Assembly (NCBI RefSeq): GCF_025154015.1
Contig: NZ_JAOAMV010000003.1
Span: 1 to 64,000, forward strand
Origin: Tsuneonella litorea
GTDB lineage: Bacteria; Pseudomonadota; Alphaproteobacteria; Sphingomonadales; Sphingomonadaceae
Direction: 5' to 3'
DNA length: 64,000 nucleotides
The notes under the pieces: generated by a model
Seen by the model: only the letters and a program-made list of their open reading frames with translations
Databases searched by the model: none
What the model was told of the DNA's origin: nothing
Part shown: positions 9,486 to 18,543 of the stretch, piece by piece
Position numbering within the stretch: position 1 is the first letter of the stretch
How the letters are laid out: each line of letters opens with the position of its first letter
Position numbers and translations under genes: made by a program

Positions 9486-9779
9486 CCGGCCCAAACTAAA
9501 CGGTATAGGTTAACGAATCTCACCCAGTGGCTAACAGAGGCCTAGGGATCTGTATCTATTAGGGAATCGGTCAAAATCACGAATTCGGCGAGGGGGGGGC
9601 AGCGTTTCGTGGAAGCGGATGGTAAGGCTTCAGGACGCTCCCAAATTAGACGCAACCCCGACAAGACAAACTATCTCGGTTAACGGCAAGCCGTCCGGGC
9701 ATTAGATTTTGAGTGACATGCCAAGAACTTCGCAAGGGCGGAGTTGCGGATCGAGGGGATCAGCGGCGGTCTGCGCCAT
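9486..9779. other. Upstream region of the DUF11 run
   Basis: No gene is recognisable between the DUF11 run and the integrase remnant. The stretch should carry the promoter of the minus-strand run, but I cannot point to a convincing -35/-10 pair. A run of eight G residues near 9592-9599 is notable. The left part probably also contains degraded sequence from the integrase 3' end. Confidence 0.35.
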
Positions 9780-10298
9780 CGGCCGTGTACAGTTATGTCC
9801 AGACGCATGTCGCGTAGCGCCTTCGTCAGCGTAATGTCATGTCGGACAGCGTCTTTCCGCGCTTCGTGCCACAGAAGACGAGGTCGCAGTTCTGTCTCTG
9901 TGCACCTTCATGCGCTCGAACAGCGCCAGCGCCGGCACGGGAAGGGGAACGACGTGCTCGCGTCCCGCCTTCATTTTACAGCTCGCCTTGTGCTCAGTAC
10001 GGAGCAACTTGGCGGCTTCGCGAAACGTGGGAATACCGGCCGCCTTGCGCCGCTCAGCAACGGGATCGATGCCCGATTGGATCTGCTCTCTGACAGACTG
10101 GGCTCTTTCGCGAGCCAGGTTCAGGGGAACCTTGCTGGCGCTACCCAAGGCGATATCGCGTCGCCGACCGTCTTTCTGGCCCCGAACCATCCAACTTTTT
10201 ACGCCGCCCTTGCCGACTAGCAGGAAAAGTCCGTCGCCGTCGCCTTATCGCCTCGGCCTACTCGCCGCCTTGACAGTGGTGACTGTCAGACTGCCCAT
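9780..10298 (-). pseudogene. Remnant of a P4-type tyrosine integrase (DUF4102 N-terminus)
   Basis: Reading leftward from ATG 10298, three frames together rebuild the arm-binding N-terminus of P4-family integrases: MGSLTVTTVKAASRPRR, then after a frameshift DGDGLFLLVGKGGVKSW and GRRRDIALGSASKVPL, and FREAAKLLRTEHKAS. Immediately after this the sequence jumps to a piece from the catalytic domain (KAGREHVVPL and ALFERMKVHRD), so the core-binding domain and the first catalytic Arg are deleted. Further frameshifts follow (DLVFCGTKRGKTLSDM, then LTKALRDMRLDITVHG), and the sequence diverges at the position of the H-x-x-R box. The gene is dead. It reads away from, and lies 133 bp past the 3' end of, tRNA-Ser, the classical position for an integrase of a tRNA-inserted island. 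Confidence 0.85.
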
Positions 10299-10431
10299 TA
10301 GTCAGTCTCCCACACTTTCTCCCGCGCCATCTCGCAGCTAGCGGCGAACGGCCAGAAACGGAGGGACACGGATAAACGGCTAAGTACTGCTACGTTAGCC
10401 ACCTCAACGGGTCGGTTAAGAAATAGGGAAG

Positions 10432-10521
10432 TGGCGGACAGGGTGGGATTCGAACCCACGGAGAGCTTGCACCCTCGCTGGTTTTCAAGACCAGTGCCTT
10501 AAACCGCTCGGCCACCTGTCC
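10432..10521 (-). tRNA. tRNA-Ser (anticodon UGA)
   Basis: On the minus strand the acceptor 5' strand GGACAGG (10515-10521) pairs with CCTGTCC (10436-10442), followed by a G discriminator and an encoded CCA (10432-10434). The anticodon arm has the loop CTTGAAA with anticodon TGA, the long variable arm expected of class II tRNAs is present, and the T arm has GGTTCGAATCC. Length is 90 nt. The 3' end faces the integrase remnant, so it is the likely attachment site of the former island. I found no second copy of its 3' end in the window. Confidence 0.97.
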
Positions 10522-10594
10522 GTCGAACCGAGCGGCTAGCGAGCCGAATGGCGCTTGTCACGAACCCTTTGCGGTTTGCACCGTTACCAAGGCT

Positions 10595-11629
10595 ATGCGA
10601 CACAAACCCATGCGCCTGAAACCGTTTGGCTACGCCGCCGCTTTGCTTGCTTCCATCCTCGCAACCCCGTCTCATGCACAGGACCTGTCGTTCGACGCCT
10701 ACCTGCAACTGCTGATCGCGCGTGCGCGTGCGGAAGGGGTGAGCGAGCCGACGATCCAGCGGATGACATACGACCTCACGCCGAACCCGCGGGTGATCGA
10801 GCTCGACCGGGGCCAGCCGGGCACCCCGACGAGCAGCGGATCCTTTCCGCGCCTGCAGCCCTACCTCGACGATCATGTCGACGCCGCGCGCATCAACGGA
10901 GGACGGCGGAACTACCAGGCGCTCGGGCCACTCGCCGCGCAGATCGAGTCGAAATACGGCGTACCAGCCAATGTGGTCGTCGCAATCTGGGGGCACGAAA
11001 CGAATTACGGCAGTTACACCGGCAATTTCGACCTCGCGCGCAGCCTGGCAACGCTTGCATGGGAAGGGCGCCGGCGCGAGCTGTTCGCGACCGAGTTCGT
11101 CGACCTTCTCAAGATCGCTGACAAGGGCGTCAGCCGCTCCACGCTGAAGGGCAGCTGGGCCGGCGCCTTCGGCAATCCGCAGTTTCTGCCCAGCATCTAC
11201 CTGCGGCTTGCCCAGGATGGTGACGGCGACGGTCACCGGGACATCTGGAACAGCCGTGCAGATACGCTCGCCTCAATCGCCAATTACTTCCGCGATGCGG
11301 GCTGGCGGCGGGGGCAGCCTTGGGGGGTGCTCGCCCGCGTCCCCCCCAGCCTCGATTGGGCAGCGCTCAAGTCGCCGATGAACGCGCCGGTGTGCAGCCG
11401 GGTGCACGAACGCCACAGCCGCTGGATGAGCGTGGGCGAGTGGAAGCAGCTCGGCGTGCAGCCGCTCGTTAACCTCCCGGACGATGTCACGGCGTCGCTG
11501 TTCCAGCCAGACGGCCCCGGCACCAGGGCTTGGCTGTTAACCGCAAATTATCGGGTCATCCTCGAATATAACTGCTCGAACTACTACGCGATGAGTGTGG
11601 GGTTGCTTGCAGATGAGATTGTCCGTTGA
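10595..11629 (+). CDS. Lytic murein transglycosylase, MltB/SLT_2 family
   Basis: This enzyme cleaves the MurNAc-GlcNAc bond of peptidoglycan with formation of anhydro-MurNAc. The 344-aa product has a signal peptide ending near Ser-His-Ala-Gln. The catalytic domain shows the family hallmarks: the sequence around IESKYGVPANVVVAIWGHET with the catalytic Glu, YGSYTGNFDLARSLATLA, and the GSWAGAFGNPQFLPS segment typical of MltB. The first ATG gives Met-Arg-His-Lys; a second Met at 10610 (Met-Arg-Leu-Lys) is an equally good start. There is no lipobox, so it is probably soluble in the periplasm rather than lipid-anchored. It heads a cell-wall operon: the next gene starts within its last codons (17 nt overlap). 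Confidence 0.9.
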   Translation: MRHKPMRLKPFGYAAALLASILATPSHAQDLSFDAYLQLLIARARAEGVSEPTIQRMTYDLTPNPRVIELDRGQPGTPTSSGSFPRLQPYLDDHVDAARINGGRRNYQALGPLAAQIESKYGVPANVVVAIWGHETNYGSYTGNFDLARSLATLAWEGRRRELFATEFVDLLKIADKGVSRSTLKGSWAGAFGNPQFLPSIYLRLAQDGDGDGHRDIWNSRADTLASIANYFRDAGWRRGQPWGVLARVPPSLDWAALKSPMNAPVCSRVHERHSRWMSVGEWKQLGVQPLVNLPDDVTASLFQPDGPGTRAWLLTANYRVILEYNCSNYYAMSVGLLADEIVR

Positions 11630-12662
11630 GGCCGGTTGCCGGCAGTTTCTCGTTGGCCTGACCGCCACGGCGCTCGCGGGTTGCGGGCTGGTCGGGGGCG
11701 GTAACCACCCGGACATGGCGACCGCAATCCAGCCTGCCAGATCCGGCCCGGCAGCGGATTACCCGATGGTTCTGGGCGATCCCTACACGATCGATGGGGT
11801 GCTCTACACCCCGGTCGATACGCTCAATTACGATGTAGTGGGCTACGCCGCGGTCGCCGGTGGCGAAGGGATCACGCTTGCGCACCGGACCCTGCCGCTG
11901 CCGAGCTATGTCGAGGTAACCTCGCTTGCCAGCGGAAAGACGATCCTCGCCCGCGTCGAGCGGCGCGGGCCAATGACCGGCGACCGCTTCGTTGCCCTGT
12001 CGGCCGCAGCTGCCGCCCAGCTCGGGGCAGACGAAGGCGCTGCGGTCCGGGTTCGCCGGGTCAATCCGCCCGAGAAGGACCGGGCCGAACTGCGGGCGGG
12101 TCGCCCGGCGCCGGAACGCATGGAAACGCCCAAGTCCCTGGTCGAGGTACTTCGCCGCAGGCTCCCCGAATCGGGGGCTGCCAGTCTGCGCGCTCCGGTG
12201 CCGGACGTGGCCGCGATCGCCGCGGCGGTGACCGTTTCCCCCTCGGCGCCCTCTGTCACGCCGTCGTCGCGCGCTGTCGCGGGACCCCCCGCCGCTGCCA
12301 AATCGACCACCGCATTCCCCCTCCTTCCGCTCGCCGGCAGCGGCGAGGCGGCCAAGCCGGTCGTCGTCGCCCGTGCCGAAGCGGAACCTGCAGCGGCTTC
12401 CCGCGCAAAGGCGCCGTCTCCGAAATCTGCCGAGACAGCGCCGGTTTCGGCTGGAGAAGGCTTCGTCATCCAGGCTGCGACCTTCTCTGTTCGCGAGAAT
12501 GCAGAAAAGGTCGCGCAGGCCCTGGGCGGATTCATCAGTCCGTCGGGCAGGTTCTACCGCGTCCGGACGGGACCGTTCGAGAACCGGGGACAGGCCGAAG
12601 CCGCGCTGGCTAAGGTTCGAGCCGCCGGTTATAGCGACGCGCGAGTCTATAGCGCAGGTTGA
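11613..12662 (+). CDS. rlpA: RlpA-like septal-ring lipoprotein with SPOR domain
   Basis: RlpA proteins bind denuded glycan strands and in some species cleave them, acting at the division septum. From ATG 11613 (349 aa) a short signal peptide ends in a lipobox Leu-Ala-Gly-Cys at about residue 20. A double-psi beta-barrel domain follows (about 55-150; GYAAVAGGEGITLAHRTLP and the ARVERRGPMTGDRFVALS segment corresponding to the NDRGP stretch of RlpA). A long Pro/Ala-rich linker leads to a C-terminal SPOR domain (about 275-348; VIQAATFSVRENAEKVAQAL and RVRTGPFENRGQAEAAL). In place of the canonical N-D-R-G-P it has E-R-R-G-P, and the Ala/Leu-rich surroundings make enzymatic activity uncertain; septal binding through SPOR is likely. 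It overlaps the transglycosylase gene and precedes the carboxypeptidase gene. Confidence 0.85.
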   Translation: MRLSVEAGCRQFLVGLTATALAGCGLVGGGNHPDMATAIQPARSGPAADYPMVLGDPYTIDGVLYTPVDTLNYDVVGYAAVAGGEGITLAHRTLPLPSYVEVTSLASGKTILARVERRGPMTGDRFVALSAAAAAQLGADEGAAVRVRRVNPPEKDRAELRAGRPAPERMETPKSLVEVLRRRLPESGAASLRAPVPDVAAIAAAVTVSPSAPSVTPSSRAVAGPPAAAKSTTAFPLLPLAGSGEAAKPVVVARAEAEPAAASRAKAPSPKSAETAPVSAGEGFVIQAATFSVRENAEKVAQALGGFISPSGRFYRVRTGPFENRGQAEAALAKVRAAGYSDARVYSAG

Positions 12663-12696
12663 CAGCCGCCGGCTTCCGCCCGGCGCGGGAGCATCG

Positions 12697-13857
12697 TTGA
12701 ACACCCTCATCAAGTCACTGCTGGCCGCCGCCGCACTCTCGACGAGTGCCGGCGCGGCGAGCGCGGATCGCGCTCCGATCGAACCGCTGGTGCCACCGCC
12801 CGAGGTTCCGATCGCCCTCCTGGTGGACCTCTCGTCGGGCCAGACGCTCTACTCGCGCGAACCCGACCGGCGCTTCATGCCGGCGTCGATCACGAAGGTG
12901 ATGACCGTGTTCACGGCCTTCGAGATGATCGATGCGGGCAAGATCTCGCCGAGCCAGGAGGTCATCTTCAGCGAGCCGACCTGGAACGACTGGCACGGCG
13001 TCGGCTCGACGATGTTCCTCGAGCTCAACCAGCGCGTGACGATCGACGCGCTTCTTCGCGGAATCACCACCGTCTCCGCGAACGACGGAGCGGCGGCACT
13101 GGGCGTGGGGCTGGCCGGTTCGCTCGACCGGTGGGTCGACAGGATGAACGCTACCGCCCGCTCGATCGGAATGCACGACAGCCATTTCGGGACGCCGAAC
13201 GGATGGATGGACGAAGGGCGCACGTTCGTGACCGCGCGCGACCTGGTCACCCTGGCGACGGCGATGATCACGCGCCACCCAGACCTCTACGAGCGGTATT
13301 TTGGTCATAAGCGACTGAAGTTCAACGGTTTCGAGCAGCGTAATCACGACCCCGTGACCGGCGTCGTCGATGGAGCCGACGGGATCAAGACGGGTTTCAC
13401 CAATCAGGCCGGTTACGGATTTCTGGGCAGCGCGGAGCGTGACGGGCGCCGGCTGGTGATGGTGATCGGGGGCGCGCCGACCTCGCGCATTCAGAAGCAA
13501 TCGTCGCGCTCGTTCCTCGAATGGGGGTTTCAGGCTTTTGAAGGCCATCCCTTGTTCGCCGCGGGCACGGTCGTCGGCGAGGCGCGCGTGCAGGGCGGGG
13601 CGCAGAGGTCCGTCTCGCTGGTGGCCGAACGCCCGATCGGGTATGACCTGCCGATCGGCCAGACCGGAAAGGTCGAACTGACGATCCACTACCAGGGCCC
13701 GCTCCGCGCGCCAGTCGCCAAGGGCGAACAGGTCGCCGAGCTGGAGATCGCGGTCGAGGGCCTGCGCACCTCACGCGTTCCGCTCGTCGCCGCGAGCGAT
13801 GTCGACGAAGCCAACCTGGCAGAGCGTCTGGTCAACGGCGTTGTGGCCCTGTTCTGA
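12697..13857 (+). CDS. D-alanyl-D-alanine carboxypeptidase (PBP5/6-like)
   Basis: It removes the terminal D-Ala from peptidoglycan pentapeptides in the periplasm. The 386-aa product carries a signal peptide, and the three active-site motifs of the S11 family in order: S-I-T-K (catalytic Ser), S-A-N and K-T-G. A C-terminal beta domain (PBP5_C) follows from about residue 285 (YDLPIGQTGKVELTIHY). I chose the TTG at 12697 because it is preceded by GGGAG at a five-base distance and starts the signal peptide; the open frame extends further upstream but only as a shadow of rlpA. Its stop overlaps the tmk start as TGATG. The family normally ends in an amphipathic membrane helix; here the last residues (ERLVNGVVALF) could serve as one. 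Confidence 0.93.
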   Translation: MNTLIKSLLAAAALSTSAGAASADRAPIEPLVPPPEVPIALLVDLSSGQTLYSREPDRRFMPASITKVMTVFTAFEMIDAGKISPSQEVIFSEPTWNDWHGVGSTMFLELNQRVTIDALLRGITTVSANDGAAALGVGLAGSLDRWVDRMNATARSIGMHDSHFGTPNGWMDEGRTFVTARDLVTLATAMITRHPDLYERYFGHKRLKFNGFEQRNHDPVTGVVDGADGIKTGFTNQAGYGFLGSAERDGRRLVMVIGGAPTSRIQKQSSRSFLEWGFQAFEGHPLFAAGTVVGEARVQGGAQRSVSLVAERPIGYDLPIGQTGKVELTIHYQGPLRAPVAKGEQVAELEIAVEGLRTSRVPLVAASDVDEANLAERLVNGVVALF

Positions 13858-14495
13858 TGATCCCGGGCAAGTTCATCGCGTTCGAGGGCGGGGAAGGGTG
13901 CGGCAAGTCCACCCAGGCCCGACTGCTGGTCGATGCGCTGGCCGGACGCGGGATCGACGCCGTGCTCACCCGTGAACCCGGCGGTACCCCGGGGGCGGAG
14001 GCGATCCGCCGGCTCCTGCTCGATCCGCCGGGCGAGGGGTGGGGTGCCGAAGCCGAGGCGCTCCTCTTCGCCGCCGCGCGCGCCGATCACGTCGCCCGGT
14101 TGATCCGTCCGGAAATCGCGAAAGGCCGCTGGGTGATCAGCGACCGGTACGTCGATTCGAGCCGTGCCTATCAGGGTGGAGCGGGCGGCGTCGGTGACGA
14201 GGCGGTGCAGGCCCTCCACGCGATTGGCAGCGGCGGCCTTCGCCCCGACCTCACGATATTGCTCACCGTCGATCCCGAAACGGCGGTCGCGCGGACCCGC
14301 GCGCGCGACGGTGATGCGGCCGACGCGATCGGGGGCCGGGATGCCGGCTATCACCGGACGGTCGGTGAGACGTTCGCCCGGCTTGCCGCGAGCGAGGACG
14401 AGCGGATTGCCGTGATCGACGGGGGCGCCGCGCCCGAAGTGGTCCACGAGGCCGTGTGGGGGGCGGTTTCACCGATCACGGGAATTGGCACGTGA
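13857..14495 (+). CDS. tmk: Thymidylate kinase
   Basis: Phosphorylates dTMP to dTDP in the cytoplasm. The 212-aa length is normal. The P-loop is FEGGEGCGKSTQ near residue 8-19, the DR(Y/H) base-sensing stretch is ISDRYVDSSRAYQGG, and the lid region is RTRARDGDAADAI. The gene is coupled to dacC upstream (TGATG) and to holB downstream (GTGA), the common tmk-holB pairing that links dTTP supply to replication. Confidence 0.96.
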   Translation: MIPGKFIAFEGGEGCGKSTQARLLVDALAGRGIDAVLTREPGGTPGAEAIRRLLLDPPGEGWGAEAEALLFAAARADHVARLIRPEIAKGRWVISDRYVDSSRAYQGGAGGVGDEAVQALHAIGSGGLRPDLTILLTVDPETAVARTRARDGDAADAIGGRDAGYHRTVGETFARLAASEDERIAVIDGGAAPEVVHEAVWGAVSPITGIGT

Positions 14496-15454
14496 CCCTC
14501 ATCGGTCACGACGCCGCCTGGCGCGAATGGCGGGACGGGCTCCGCGGAGAGCGGATGCATCATGCCTGGCTTCTCGCGGGCAAGAAGGGGCTCGGCAAGA
14601 TGCGCTTTGCGCTTGCCGCGGCGCGCGAACTGGTTGCCGAACCCGGCATCCCCCAGCCCGAGGGCCAGCATCCCGACATCCTCGTTCTCACCAACCTGCC
14701 CAAGGACGAAAAGGAAGAGAAGAAGCGCGAGGACGGCAAGGAATACGAACTCGCACGGAACATCAAGATCGCGCAGGTCCGCGAAATGCAGCGCCGGCTG
14801 ACCACCCGTCCCACGCTCGGCAGCAAGCGGGCGGTCATCATCGACCCGGCCGACGACATGGAAACCGGTTCGTCGAACGCGCTGCTCAAGAGCCTCGAGG
14901 AGCCGCCTGCAGGCACCTTCTTCCTGCTCGTCGCCCATCGCCCCGCCCGGCTGCTGCCGACGATACGGTCACGCTGCCGGCTGTTGCGCTTTCCCACGCT
15001 CGAAGATGCCGCAATCGCTCGCATCCTCGGCGAGCAGGCGCCGGAAGCCGATGCCGGGACCCGCGCCGCGGCGGTCGCGGCTGCGGCGGGCTCGCCCGGA
15101 GCAGCGCTCGAATTCGTCGCCCAGGATCTGGCGCCGGTCGATGCGCTGATGCGGCGGATCGTCGAGACCGGTGATCCCGACTTCACGCTGCGCGGCAAGC
15201 TGGCGGCAGAGATCGGCGCGCGGCCCGAACGCGCGCGGATCGCCGCAGTGCTGGACCTGGCCCGCGCGCGGCTGGCACAGATGGCGGCCGCGGCCCCGCG
15301 CGGCGGCCTGCCCGCGATTGTCGATGCCCATGCCGACCTCGTGCGTCTTTCCGCGCAGGCGCCGACACACAACTTCGATCCCGGCTTGCTGGTGATGCAG
15401 ATCGGCGGCTTGCTCGCGTCGACAGCGGCGGCTAGCAGCCACGCCGATGCCTGA
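14492..15454 (+). CDS. holB: DNA polymerase III subunit delta'
   Basis: Subunit of the clamp loader that places the beta clamp on DNA. The 320-aa product has the AAA+ P-loop-like AGKKGLGKM, a sensor/SRC motif TIRSRCRLLRF, and the helix segment SSNALLKSLEEPPAGTFFLL typical of HolB. The GTG at 14492 overlapping the tmk stop is the natural start; an earlier GTG at 14456 is possible but lies inside tmk. Between residues 60 and 85 there is a lysine/glutamate-rich insertion (KDEKEEKKREDGKEYE) in place of the zinc-binding cysteines of E. coli delta', a variant common in alphaproteobacteria. Confidence 0.93.
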   Translation: MTLIGHDAAWREWRDGLRGERMHHAWLLAGKKGLGKMRFALAAARELVAEPGIPQPEGQHPDILVLTNLPKDEKEEKKREDGKEYELARNIKIAQVREMQRRLTTRPTLGSKRAVIIDPADDMETGSSNALLKSLEEPPAGTFFLLVAHRPARLLPTIRSRCRLLRFPTLEDAAIARILGEQAPEADAGTRAAAVAAAAGSPGAALEFVAQDLAPVDALMRRIVETGDPDFTLRGKLAAEIGARPERARIAAVLDLARARLAQMAAAAPRGGLPAIVDAHADLVRLSAQAPTHNFDPGLLVMQIGGLLASTAAASSHADA

Positions 15455-17003
15455 ACCCTATTATCTTACCACCGCGATCAGCTATCCCAACGGTCGCCCG
15501 CATATCGGCCACGCCTACGAAGCGATTGCCGCCGACGTTATCGCGCGCGTGAAGAAGGCCCAAGGGTTCGACGTGCGGCTCGTCACCGGGACCGACGAGC
15601 ACGGCATGAAGATGGCCAAGACGGCGCGCGAGGCGGGCCGCGACACGCTCGAATTCGCAAATGAAATGTCCGGGTATTTCCGTGATATGTGCGCTGCTCT
15701 TCATATCGATTACAGCGCGTTCCGGCGCACGACCGAAGAGCAGCACTTTGCGGCCAGTCAGGCGATCTGGAAGGCGATGGAATCCGCCGGCGACCTCTAC
15801 CTCGATCGTTACGAGGGCTGGTATTCGGTTCGCGACGAAGCTTTCTACGGTGAAGACGAGATTGTCGAAGACGAGGGGGGTGCCAGGCTCTCGCCGCAGG
15901 GCACCCCGGTTGAATGGCAGGTCGAGGAAAGCTGGTTCTTCCGGCTGTCGAAATACCGTGATTACCTCATTGAGCTGAACGAGAGACCGGGCTTTCTCGA
16001 GCCGGAAAGTCGCCGGAACGAGGTGCTGGCCTTCCTCAATGGCAACGACCTGCGCGACCTGTCGGTCAGCCGGACGAGCTTCGATTGGGGCGTGCCGGTG
16101 CCCGGCAGTCCCGGTCACGTCATGTACGTATGGGTCGATGCGCTCACCACCTATCTCACCGGTATCGGCTTTCCGGACCGGGAAGGGGAGTTCGACCGCT
16201 TCTGGCCCGCCGACCTCCACCTCATCGGCAAGGATATCGTTCGATTCCATGCGGTCTACTGGCCGGCATTCCTCAAGAGCGCGGGTCTGCCCGCGCCCAA
16301 GGCGATCTTCGGGCACGGCTTCCTGCTCCACCGCGGCGAGAAGATGTCAAAATCGACCGGCAACGTTGTCGATCCGCTCGAACTCGCGGAACGATACGGG
16401 GTCGACCAGTTGCGCTATTTCCTGCTGGCAGAAGTGCCGTTCGGCAAGGACGGCAGCTTTTCCGCGGAGGCGATCGTCACGCGATGCAATGCCGAGCTCG
16501 CCAACAGCTTCGGCAACCTCGCGCAGCGCGTCTTGTCGATGATTTTCAAGAACTTGGACGGCGAACTGCGCAACGATCTGCCCCTGAACGAAGCCGATGA
16601 ATTGCTGGCAAAGGCGGTCGGCACCGAAATCGACACGATGCGCCAGCGGTTCGAAAACTTGGCTTTCAGCGAGGGTATCGAGGCGTGGATGCGCGCGGTC
16701 TTCGCGTGCAACGCCTATGTCGACGACCAGGCCCCGTGGACGCTCCGCAAGACCGATCCCGAGCGGATGGCGGCCGTCCTGATGACCCTGGTTCGGCAGG
16801 TCCGCGATCTGGCGATCGCGATCCGGCCGGTCGTGCCGTCGAGCATCGACCGCCTGCTCGATCAGATCGGAATCGCCGCCGATGCCCGCGGTTTCGCCGC
16901 CCTGGATGACAAGGACTGGATCGCGCAGTTGGGCGCGTTCCGCCTGTCGCAGCCGGTGGGCGTGTTCCCGCGCCTCGAGATGCCGTCCGAGGAGGCCGCG
17001 TGA
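15447..17003 (+). CDS. metG: Methionyl-tRNA synthetase
   Basis: Charges tRNA-Met. The 518-aa product has the class I signature HIGHAYEA (about residue 20) and KMSKSTGN (about 307), plus the alpha-helical anticodon-binding domain after about 380. It lacks the four-cysteine zinc knuckle and the C-terminal dimerisation domain of the E. coli enzyme, matching the short MetG form seen in many bacteria. The start overlaps the holB end by 8 nt, and the stop overlaps the tatD start. Confidence 0.96.
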   Translation: MPEPYYLTTAISYPNGRPHIGHAYEAIAADVIARVKKAQGFDVRLVTGTDEHGMKMAKTAREAGRDTLEFANEMSGYFRDMCAALHIDYSAFRRTTEEQHFAASQAIWKAMESAGDLYLDRYEGWYSVRDEAFYGEDEIVEDEGGARLSPQGTPVEWQVEESWFFRLSKYRDYLIELNERPGFLEPESRRNEVLAFLNGNDLRDLSVSRTSFDWGVPVPGSPGHVMYVWVDALTTYLTGIGFPDREGEFDRFWPADLHLIGKDIVRFHAVYWPAFLKSAGLPAPKAIFGHGFLLHRGEKMSKSTGNVVDPLELAERYGVDQLRYFLLAEVPFGKDGSFSAEAIVTRCNAELANSFGNLAQRVLSMIFKNLDGELRNDLPLNEADELLAKAVGTEIDTMRQRFENLAFSEGIEAWMRAVFACNAYVDDQAPWTLRKTDPERMAAVLMTLVRQVRDLAIAIRPVVPSSIDRLLDQIGIAADARGFAALDDKDWIAQLGAFRLSQPVGVFPRLEMPSEEAA

Positions 17004-17779
17004 GGCTGATCGACAGCCATTGTCACCTCGAATACGAGGGCGTGGCCGAATACAGGCAGGGCGTGCTTTCCCGCGCGCGCGATGCCGGGGTGACCGGGAT
17101 GCTCAACATCTCGACCCGCCGCAGCGAATGGGAAACCGTGGTGGGCACGGCCGAGCGCGAGCCTGATGTCTGGGCCAGCGTGGGAATCCATCCGCACGAA
17201 GCCGACCAGCACGCAGACCTCGGCCGCGACGCGCTGCTGGCGGCAACGTCACACCCCAAGGTCATCGGGATCGGCGAAAGCGGGCTCGACTACTATTACG
17301 ACAAGTCCGATCGCGCGGTGCAGCGCGACCTGTTCCGGATGCACATCGGCGTCGCGCGCGAAACCGGCCTGCCGGTCATCATCCACACCCGCGATGCCGA
17401 GGGCGACACCGCGGCGATCCTTGCCGAGGAGATGCAGCAGGGCGCTTTCCCGGCCCTGATCCATTGCTTTACCGCATCTCGCGATTTCGCGAAGTCCGTC
17501 CTCGACCTGGGCTTGACGATCTCCCTTTCGGGTATCGTCACGTTCAAGAACGCGAAGGAACTGCAGGAAATCGCTGCAGACCTTCCTTCGGACCGGCTGC
17601 TGGTAGAAACCGACAGCCCGTTTCTCGCTCCGGTGCCGCATCGCGGCCGCCCGTGCGAGCCGGCCTTCGTGCGCGACACAGCGGCGTTCGTCGCAAACCT
17701 GCGCGCGGTGCCACTGGAAGACCTGGCGGAAACGACGACCGCCAACTTCTTCAGTCTTTTCACGAAAGCCGCGGCGTGA
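17000..17779 (+). CDS. tatD: TatD-family metal-dependent DNase
   Basis: TatD proteins are 3'-5' exonucleases involved in DNA repair and turnover. The 259-aa product shows the metal-binding pattern in order: DSHCHLE near the N-terminus, GESGLDYYYDKSD with the conserved Glu, a His in VIIHTRDAE, a His in IHCFTASRD and the final LVETDSPFLAPVPHRGR with the catalytic Asp. The gene starts in the metG stop (GTGAGG region) and its own stop overlaps the next start as GTGA, so the set is one operon. Confidence 0.93.
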   Translation: MRLIDSHCHLEYEGVAEYRQGVLSRARDAGVTGMLNISTRRSEWETVVGTAEREPDVWASVGIHPHEADQHADLGRDALLAATSHPKVIGIGESGLDYYYDKSDRAVQRDLFRMHIGVARETGLPVIIHTRDAEGDTAAILAEEMQQGAFPALIHCFTASRDFAKSVLDLGLTISLSGIVTFKNAKELQEIAADLPSDRLLVETDSPFLAPVPHRGRPCEPAFVRDTAAFVANLRAVPLEDLAETTTANFFSLFTKAAA

Positions 17780-18543
17780 AGCTCATCATGCTCGGCTCGG
17801 GCACCTCAACCGGGGTGCCGCGGATCGGCGAAGACTGGGGCGACTGCGACCCCGCCGAACCGCGCAACCGCCGTACGCGGGTATCGATCGTGGTCGAGAA
17901 CGCCGAAGGCAAGCGCCTGCTGGTCGACACCTCGACCGACCTGCGCCAGCAACTGCTCGCAAACGCCATTGAAAAGGTCGACGGCGTGTTCTGGACGCAC
18001 GACCACGCCGATCACTGCCACGGGATCGATGACCTGCGGGTCATGCGTTATGACCGCTCGGGTCCGTTGCCAGGGTTTGCCGCCGACGAGACTGCCCGGC
18101 GCCTGCGCGCGCGCTTCAGCTATGTTTTCGCCGGCGAACACGGGTATCCGACGATCTGCGAGCTCAACACGCTTGAACGCCTACGGATCTTTGCCGGATT
18201 TGGCGTCTCGCATTGCCAGATGCCGCACGGGCCGGCGCAATCGACGGCATTCCGTTTCGACGCGGACGGAAAATCAATCGGTTATGCGACAGACTTCAGC
18301 GAAATTACCGAGTCCATGGTGGCGCTCATGCGGAAGGTCGACCTGCTTGTGGTCGATTGCCTGCGCCGCAGACCGCATCCGACGCACGCGCATCTCGCCA
18401 TGGCACTCGAGTTCGCGAAGCGTTGCGGTGCGCGCCGCGCGGTCCTGACGCATCTCGACAAGTCGATGGATTACCGGACCCTGGCTGGCGAGGTGCCGGA
18501 CACGGTCGAGGTTGGATACGATGGGCTGGAGATCGCGTTATGA
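17776..18543 (+). CDS. PhnP-like metallo-beta-lactamase fold hydrolase
   Basis: The 255-aa product has the zinc site of the MBL fold, THDHADHCHGID, with further ligand His/Asp in DCLRRRPHPTHAH and near the end THLDKSMDY. It starts MLGSGTSTGVPRIG after a few residues, the usual opening of the PhnP/YycJ-like subgroup (phosphodiesterases on cyclic phosphates or nucleic acid ends). I chose GTG 17776, which overlaps the tatD stop; the longer open frame upstream is a shadow of tatD. The tatD-MBL pairing is frequent in alphaproteobacteria. The precise substrate cannot be told from sequence. Confidence 0.88.
   Translation: MKLIMLGSGTSTGVPRIGEDWGDCDPAEPRNRRTRVSIVVENAEGKRLLVDTSTDLRQQLLANAIEKVDGVFWTHDHADHCHGIDDLRVMRYDRSGPLPGFAADETARRLRARFSYVFAGEHGYPTICELNTLERLRIFAGFGVSHCQMPHGPAQSTAFRFDADGKSIGYATDFSEITESMVALMRKVDLLVVDCLRRRPHPTHAHLAMALEFAKRCGARRAVLTHLDKSMDYRTLAGEVPDTVEVGYDGLEIAL

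Noticed and set aside
9486-9779. Promoter for the DUF11 run
   Set aside because: TTGACC and several AT-rich hexamers occur on the minus strand, but none has proper spacing.
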